From assembly GCA_036346355.1 (NCBI GenBank), contig CM070585.1:3177001-3241000 (forward strand): a stretch of 64,000 nucleotides of DNA. The letters run 5' to 3'. The stretch comes from Rhipidocladum racemiflorum. Lineage: Eukaryota; Streptophyta; Magnoliopsida; Poales; Poaceae. The notes under the pieces are model-generated. The model made no database searches. It saw only the letters and a program-made list of their open reading frames with translations, and had not been told where the DNA came from. A program made the position numbers and the translations under genes. This document shows, piece by piece, positions 57,163-64,000 of the stretch; positions within the stretch are counted from its first letter, which is position 1, and each line of letters opens with the position of its first letter.

Positions 57163-58721
57163 CGACACTAGCAAACAAACAGATTTTTCAGGAAAAAAAA
57201 GGACAGATAGCTAGATAGCAATCACAAGCAGAACCAAGTGCCAGCACACAAGATGTCCAAATGAGACATGACAAGCACTGTCTTCTGATATATGCAAGAC
57301 AATATTAGTATAACTAGAGGATCGTAATCTTACTATTTTTCAGGGAGAGCTGACAATCACAAGTGGCAAGCTGACAATAAGTCAGTTCAGAATTCAGATC
57401 AACTACAATCAAATTGGGTCCTGTTCATACTTCAACCATTTTGAAAAGAACCAGAACAAAAAAACTTTTGAAAGTAGCCCCTGTCAACGATGCCAAAATC
57501 CAAAATAGAATGCCATCATTTAGGAAGTTAAAACATCTGCAGGGCAGTAACGAGTAAACAAAAGAAGGCAGCACCTTTTGCAGAAAATACCAGACGTTAT
57601 AACTGTAGATGACATCATGTACCAAGTAGTGGCTTCACAATATTTGTAAGTTGCAATTCCGAGCCTTCAAATGATATCTAGGAGAACAGATCCTAGACAG
57701 GGCCAGTTCAGTTCAGCACGCTCATCTGTTCAGTTTATAGCGCAGATGCACAACAATGACAACACAAGACAAATCAGCATGACATCCGGCTTGCCTACCT
57801 ACAATCAGCAGGTCCAAATAAGGTCAACTGCAGTGCTACAAGAACCTTCATCATTCTGTTCCAAACTGAATGAAGGACTTGTCCTGTCATATTTGTTCTG
57901 AATATTTATCAGTGCCTTTTGCATCGACATGGAAGCTAGTGAGGCACTTCAGCCAAAGTCACAAAGTCACATGTGAAAACTTGTTGTTTCGCTCTCTATC
58001 TGAACGGGAAACTAAAAGAATCATTTTTGTTAGTCAACGAATTGTAGATATTAATAAGAACTTGAGCAATGTCTGAAAGATCAATTAAGCTGGTTAGGTT
58101 CATATGGTTGCCATGCAGTTACTGAGTGAAATGCAACGGAAACACTCCTTTTAGCAGCCATGTACTGCTTTTTCACAAGCATGATGCTACAAACAACAGT
58201 TGAATTATATTTGCATATACAAAGAATGGTATCCTTTATGGGTGTTGATTAGACAAAAAAAGTCACATACAACTTAGCTAATGAGTAATGAGCTATTATT
58301 CACCACGAGCAGAATTCTTCCTTTACTGAACTTCCTGCTCAGAATTATAAAGCAGATAGGTAAAATATGATGCTAAACTACAGCAATTTCCCATATTGCC
58401 AGGGCTGTAGATCCTATTCTAGAGTCAGCTATTCCAATGGACTTGGAGCAAACAGCATGACTGCAAGATAGTTCATAAAAACTGAGTGAAATAAACCTGA
58501 AAAAATGCAACAATCCTCAGTTAACCAAGTATGAAGCGTGAGGACTAAGGCCTAAAGTCCAGCCCAATCCAAACAGGACTTAAGTACACAAGACAAATCG
58601 ATCAAAGAGTTACTGGGGTAAATTTCATATTGGTTGGACCGTGGCACTTCCAGATCTCTCAGTCATAACATAGCAAGGCACCAAACAGTTACTGGGGTAA
58701 ATTTCATGTTAAAACAAATAG
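57163..58721. other. Spacer, no gene seen
   Basis: AT-rich sequence without supported frames. A short repeat agttactggggtaaatttcat occurs at about 58,610 and 58,686, the second just beside the LINE tail. Confidence 0.35.
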
Positions 58722-59149
58722 TTTTTTTTTTTTTTTTTTTAGATCAATAGGACATCAAACCTGATGTCCCGGTTCCATTCATGAAACCAACCAGATTGAA
58801 AACAAACAGGAAATGTATCCTGGGGCAAAGCTCATCCCCTGATTACAAGAGGAAAACAAAACCCAGCAAAGCTCATCTAAAGCTCAAGGCTGAAGCTCCA
58901 CCTGAGCTCAGATAAAAGAGTACCCAAAGGAAAAAAAAACTCCAAGCTCATCTCTACGCACAGAAAGTAAAGAAACAGGACAACACAGCACCAAAAAACT
59001 TGCCGGCCAGAGGACTTCGACAACTACCAGCTAGCACTCCATCACCACAAAAACTTATTTAACGTAAAGACCTAAAGACAAAACTGAAGACAACTGATTC
59101 ACGGAAGACTCTCATAAGCAACTGCCTTTATCCACATTATCTTCGCAGG

Positions 59150-62100
59150 CTATGTTGTGCCCAAAGCCAGGGGCAATGGAGCTTGGATTTTTGCCCTCAG
59201 CGAAGTGCAGAAGTAGTCTATCTGACTTAGCATCTCCTCTCTGTGTAGAGGTCTCCAATCTCTTAAAGAAGTGAGGATTCTCCACCAAATCACCTTTATG
59301 TCCCTCCAGTTCTGCGATTGAAAAAACATAGCATTTCTATGATTCCACAAACTCCACAAAATGGCAGCACAGATAGTATTTAAAGCAGCATTCTTCTTAT
59401 TACTCAACCAAAAACGCGCCACTGATTCATAATTATAACCAATATCTATGTCAAAAAAATCACAAACTATTGTCCAAGTATTTTTAGCTATCACACAATC
59501 GAAGAAGAGATGGACAACAGATTCATTTTCATTGCAAAAGCTACAATAGACCCCTTTGTCAATGCCCCTCTCGAACATATTATCCTTAGTCATAATTTTA
59601 TTATGGGAAAGGAGCCAAAGGAAAAAATGAATTTTCGGAGGCACGGATAGGTTCCAGACCGCAGGAATAAAAACCGGCACAACCCCTCTGAAATTGATAA
59701 TAGCATAAAGAGAACTAACAGAAAAAATCCCATTGTTATTGTACTGCCAGATTAAAGAATCATCATCATTGGACAAGTTAATGGTATTAGCGATTTCCAC
59801 TAACTCAAACCATCTAAGCATCAACTTATCAGAAAAGGTTCTACGAAAAGTACATTTCACCCGAGAGCCTTCAAAAATCTCTGCAATAGTGCAACCTTTT
59901 TCATTGACAAGTGTGTAAAGATCCCAGAATTGAACAGCAAGACAAGAAGAACCAAACCAAATATCCTCCCAAAATCTAATTTTCTTTCCATTGCCCACAC
60001 ACCATCTATAACCAAATTTGGTAGCCTGCATAGCCCAGACAATCCCTTTCCAAAAATAAGAAGACTGATCAGCATTGCAAAGGAAAATATTAGGGTTCTC
60101 AGTATTGTATTTGAGCTTAATCAGATTCTTCCATTGTTTGTTATCATCATGGACAAATCTCTTAATCCAAGAAGCAAGAAGGCACATATTTTTATCTCTA
60201 AGATCAGGTATACCAAGACCTCCATAATTCTTATCCATACACACTAGACGCCAATTAGCTAAGTGAATTTTATTATGACCTTCAAAGTCATTCCAAAGGC
60301 AGTTCGCCATGTGAGAATTAATAAGTTTCAAAGCCCATTTCGGAAATTTGAAAAAAGACAGGAGATACATAGGGATGCTTGCTAAACAAGATTTAATCAG
60401 AGTAAGGCGCCCACTATACGAAAGGAGTTTACCCCTCCAACCAGCTATTCTTTTCATGATTTTTTCTACAAGCTACTGAAAATCCTCCTTTTAATTTTTC
60501 ATAGTGAAGAGGATACCAAGATATTTAATAGGAAAGAACCTATTTTACAATGAGAGGATCCTTTCAGTAAACTGAAGTTTCAATTTCATTACACCCATAG
60601 TAATTAACTCACTTTTGTGAAAATTAATCCGCATACCAGACATTTGTTCGAAACAAATCAAAAACCACTTAAGATGTAAAACGGTCCTCTCACTATTCTC
60701 AATAAAAAGAAGAGTATCATCAGCATATTGAAGACTGACAATGCCACCAGGGAAGATATCCTCACACAGACCTCTAATTAAAGCCTTATTAGTTGCTTTC
60801 ATTAAAATTCTAGAGAAAACATCCGCAACTAAATTAAACAGAATTGGGGATAACGGATCTCCCTGTCTCAAACCTTTCCAAGTTTGAAAAAAATTGCTTT
60901 CAACATTATTAATTTTGACTCCACAGAGCCTTTTTGAAGAATAGAGTAAATCCAAGTCTGCCATTTGATACCAAAGCCTCTTTTAAGAAGAATGTCTAAC
61001 AAAAAACTCCAATTAACCTTGTCATAGGCTTTCTCGTAATCTAGCTTAAGCACTAAGCCTTTATTTTTGTCTTGATGAATTTTGTGAATCACCTCATGAG
61101 CAGAGACCACACTTTCTAAGATATATCTATTTTTGATAAAGGCGATTTGGTTTTGTAAGATGATTCTATCACAACAAGTACCAATCCTATTAGTTAGAAC
61201 TTTAGTGATAATTTTGTAACTACAATTCGATGGTGATCGGCCTATATTGCTTTATATTTTTAGCATTATTTTCTTTTGGGACAAGAGAAATCATAGCAAA
61301 ATTTAACTGAACAAATCTAATTCTCCTTTTTCAAAATCTTTAAACAAATCTATCGATCATTCTTGATAATATCCCAAAATTTCGATAAAAAAGAAAGGGA
61401 GACCGTCCGGTCCAGGAGCACCATCCGAATAAGAATCGAACACAGCTTTCTTAATCTCTTTTTCAGTAAAAGGAGCCTCTAGAAACCTATTTTCCTCATC
61501 CGTAATCATATCCTCTTTATTAAAGAAATCGTCCCCTAGATTAATATTGAGTTTGGCTTCGAAGCCAAAAAGAGACTTATAGTAATCACAGGCAATATTA
61601 AGCATAGAATTGGTATCATGCACCAGCCCATTAGGGCCCTCAAGAGAGGTAATAAAATTTTTCCTTCTTCTTTGATTAGCAACTGCATGAAAATATTTAG
61701 TATTTCTATCACCTTCTCTAATGTATCTTTCTCTAGCTCTCTGCCTAGCTTTAGTTTCTTCTACGTTCCAGATATCCTCTATCTCTTTTTTAGCATTGCA
61801 CCTTCTATTCTCCTCATCCTGGGAAAGAAGTCTAGATTCTGAAAGAATGTCTAATTCATCAAATTCCCTCAGAATTGATTTCTTTTTCTTTTTGATTTCA
61901 GAATCTATATTAATACTCCAGCCCTTAGTAATCTTTCTTATTTTCCTAACTTTGGCTTGCCATTTATCTAATGCATTTATTGCTTTGATTGGAGCATTCC
62001 AAGTTTTTCGAACTACATCTTGTAGCTCATCATAATGGAGCCACCATTTCTCAAATTTGAAGCTAGATTTAATATATGGCACATTGTCTCCAGAGTCCCA

Positions 62101-62790
62101 CAGGATAGGGGTGTGGTCACTGCCAACTCTAGCAAGAGGAGACAAGATAGTTAGGGGGAAATTAGCTTCGAAAGAAGTGTTACAAAACACCCTATCAATG
62201 ACAGACATAATTAAATTATCCTGATTGTTTGACCAAGTATAATGTCTCCCTGTCATATGCATTTCCATAAGCCCCCATATATCTATCCATTCATTAAATT
62301 TATCACACCATCTGTGATCAATCCTACCATTATTCTTATCAGTTTTATATCTAACCAAATTGAAATCCCCACCTAACAAAACTGGGGTGTGGTCATCATC
62401 AATGAGGATTTCATGAAGTTCAGAGATAAAAGCTTGTTTTCCCTCTTCATAAGGAGACCCGTAAACCGTAATGAACCTCCATATAAAATCATCTCTCTTA
62501 TTTTTAACACAACATTGGATAGAGAAATCACGAGTAGTAACATTCAAAATTTCCAATATATCTATATTTATGCCCACCAAAATGCCACCAGCAGTGGATT
62601 TGGATGGCAACCAGTGCCACTCAAAGTTGAAAGTCCCACTTAATTTATTAAGGAAGGACACACTGAAGTTTTCCTTCTTGGTTTCTTGAAAACCAACAAA
62701 ATCTACCCTATTGTTTCTAATAAGTTCCATCAAGCATTGAGACTTCCCAGGTTGTCCCAGACCTCTGACATTCCAGAAAATTCCTCTCAT
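59150..62790 (-). pseudogene. LINE ORF2: endonuclease, reverse transcriptase, zf-RVT (frameshifted)
   Basis: From ATG 62,790 the first 477 codons are open: endonuclease domain MRGIFWNVRGLGQPGKS, ETKKENF, GGDFNLVRYKTD, HYTWSNNQ, SDHTPILWDS, then linker and the first RT block GAPGPDGLPFFFIEI. Stop at 61,357. RT then continues in other frames: 61,110-60,868 (LVLKLDYEKAYDKVNW) and 60,964-60,545 (GLRQGDPLSPILFNLVADVF, active site LQYADDTLLFIEN, intact Asp pair). A break near 60,540-60,460 precedes 60,457-59,150, which carries GNGKKIRFWEDIWFGSS, WFELVEIAN and the zinc finger CSFCNENESVVHLFFDC. Function in family: nicking DNA and copying the LINE RNA at the target. At least three frame breaks make this copy inactive as sequenced, though domains are otherwise well kept. 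Confidence 0.88.
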
Positions 62791-64000
62791 TTCTTTTTAT
62801 TTTTCAAAGGGTGCTTGCCCCGTTTATATTTATTCACAGTAGTCCATTCTTCCGAATTCGGGACTTCCACACAATCCTCCTTCAGAGGTGTATGTGAAGA
62901 TTCTTGTCTCTTTTCAGATTCATCCTCTCTATTGTTATCATAATCAATCTTACTCTTACTACCTTTACTCTCAAGACAATCTCCCTCAGAGATATTTTTA
63001 ATAAAACTAGCTAATCTATCAGCATCAATTTCAGTACAGACCTCAATGTTTTCTATTTTTTCCAATTCTGAAGCTCCCAAAACAATCCCAACATTCTCAG
63101 CTAAAGAAATTAGATCATGTGTAGATAAAGAATCAAAAGAATGTTTAGTAAAGGTACCTTTAGGCTTGGGACAGTTTTCAAAATTCTTTTTCTGCAGTAA
63201 TTCCTGAGCTTTCTGCAGTATTGATTTACCTTGATCATTAATTCTTGTACTCCTCCTTTTGCTTTGGACAGGGCCCCAGTTTTTCTGTCTCTTTTGATTA
63301 ACTCCTCTGCTTAGACCATCATCAACACCAACAAAAGTATTTCCAGAATCAACAGATATATTACTCTCTATATCACTACTGAACAGCTTTGTGTTGCAGC
63401 CCATGGCCTCCTGACTATTTTGTATTTTGTTATCCTCATATAAATCTGGACCTCCACAATTGACAATCTCCTGGTCAGTTACATTTTCATCTTCAAAACC
63501 TCCCAATTCATCACCAGACTCTATCATTTCTAACTCTCTAAGCAGGTTAAAACAATTATTCCCAACCGACAGCTCATCTCGGCCATTTTTAGCAGCATTT
63601 TCTCTAAATAACTGAATCCAAGATTTCTTAGTATTATCCTCCAAGGAAATACCCGGCGCTCCCCCATGAACACATTGTGTTAGGTCATCCTTAGCAATCT
63701 CCTTTCCTTTTGAAACATCATCCCTGCATAAGCTCGACTTACTATTCTTTCCAGCAGAAAAGTCTGTTTTCTCATAATTAGCCACCGAATCATGATGTTC
63801 AGTGTCCATATTGTCACTTTTATCTTCAAATTCTTTTTTTCCATCATCCAAATCATCTAAGTCGTCCTCATCATCACCATTATCTTGATCATCAACATTT
63901 CCAGAAAGAAGATGATCATTTTTCTCCACTAGAATATGAATCATAAACAAAAATTTTTCAGCTCCAATCATTCTTTGTTGCGGAATCTTTGTTGAGTCTC
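62787..64000 (-). CDS. LINE ORF1, C-terminal part (runs off the window)
   Basis: Open from the window edge to TGA at 62,789-62,787, at least 404 codons; the ATG at 63,971 is probably internal because the frame stays open to 64,000. The visible part is an acidic, Asp/Ser-rich linker (runs such as DDEDDLDDLDD near the start) with a basic end (KYKRGKHPLKNKKK). The expected RNA-binding domain and zinc knuckle of plant L1 ORF1 would lie further upstream, outside the window. Its stop overlaps the ORF2 start as ATGA (62,790-62,787). Confidence 0.8.
   Translation of the reverse strand, partial: DSTKIPQQRMIGAEKFLFMIHILVEKNDHLLSGNVDDQDNGDDEDDLDDLDDGKKEFEDKSDNMDTEHHDSVANYEKTDFSAGKNSKSSLCRDDVSKGKEIAKDDLTQCVHGGAPGISLEDNTKKSWIQLFRENAAKNGRDELSVGNNCFNLLRELEMIESGDELGGFEDENVTDQEIVNCGGPDLYEDNKIQNSQEAMGCNTKLFSSDIESNISVDSGNTFVGVDDGLSRGVNQKRQKNWGPVQSKRRSTRINDQGKSILQKAQELLQKKNFENCPKPKGTFTKHSFDSLSTHDLISLAENVGIVLGASELEKIENIEVCTEIDADRLASFIKNISEGDCLESKGSKSKIDYDNNREDESEKRQESSHTPLKEDCVEVPNSEEWTTVNKYKRGKHPLKNKKK

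Larger units (their letters stand above)
58722..64000 (-). mobile_element. Long L1-type LINE, 5' end outside the window
   Basis: A 19-base T run at 58,722-58,740 is the poly(A) tail on the minus strand. Upstream lie the 3' UTR, ORF2 (62,790-59,150) and ORF1 (from 62,787 past 64,000). It shares the RT and post-RT region with the truncated copy at 46.3-47.7 kb. Confidence 0.9.

Noticed and set aside
57671..58076. Overlapping frames of 68-76 codons on the plus strand
   Set aside because: No domain; composition fits non-coding AT-rich spacer.

Overview
This looks like a piece of grass (Poaceae) nuclear DNA: two intron-containing host genes in a background of nested, mostly broken transposable elements. 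The grass call rests on an HD-ZIP IV homeobox gene whose predicted protein I recognise as very close to rice Roc5, on GC-rich exons beside AT-rich introns, and on typical grass element families (Tourist-like MITEs, Ac/Ds-like hAT elements, chromodomain Gypsy elements, a tRNA-derived SINE, a short Helitron). No prokaryotic or organellar genes are seen. Species cannot be fixed from the sequence alone.

Layout. 1-4.3 kb: LINE 3' end, a probable hAT element and a decayed LINE. 4.7-6.6 kb (minus): a five-exon membrane-anchored RING-H2 E3 ligase gene with all splice sites and reading frame intact. 7.7-8.6 kb: an Ac/Ds-like element. 9.6-13.4 kb: an internally deleted Copia element on the minus strand with a second Ac/Ds-like element nested in its right LTR. 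13.4-18.8 kb: MITEs and AT-rich spacer. 18.8-27.2 kb (plus): the Roc5-like gene, nine coding exons, 851 residues, with an exact L1-box octamer 1.9 kb upstream.

27-42 kb: spacer, then a long foldback element with 22-bp repeats, then a chromodomain Gypsy element (31,156-41,880, TSD cacat) inserted in a CACTA-like remnant and itself carrying a third Ac/Ds-like element in its right LTR. 42-48.5 kb: a run of MITEs, another long foldback, a Helitron, a 5'-truncated LINE and a SINE with perfect target-site duplication.

49-53.5 kb: a non-autonomous Gypsy/Tat-like LTR element, minus orientation, whose interior is a minisatellite of about 26 units of about 75 bp; this creates ORFs of more than 600 codons that are probably artefacts. 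53.5-54.2 kb: two copies of one long-TIR MITE head to head. 54.7-55.2 kb: unidentified open segments on the minus strand. 56.6-57.2 kb: a Tourist-like MITE. 58.7-64 kb: a long LINE on the minus strand, ORF1 running off the window, whose two ORFs overlap by ATGA.

The two host genes are unrelated in function: ubiquitin ligation at a membrane, and epidermal transcription control. I found no operon-like or defence-like system. The most unusual structures are the minisatellite LTR element, the hairpin with 22-bp repeats, and the three Ac/Ds-like elements that share terminal repeats but carry unrelated subterminal repeats.
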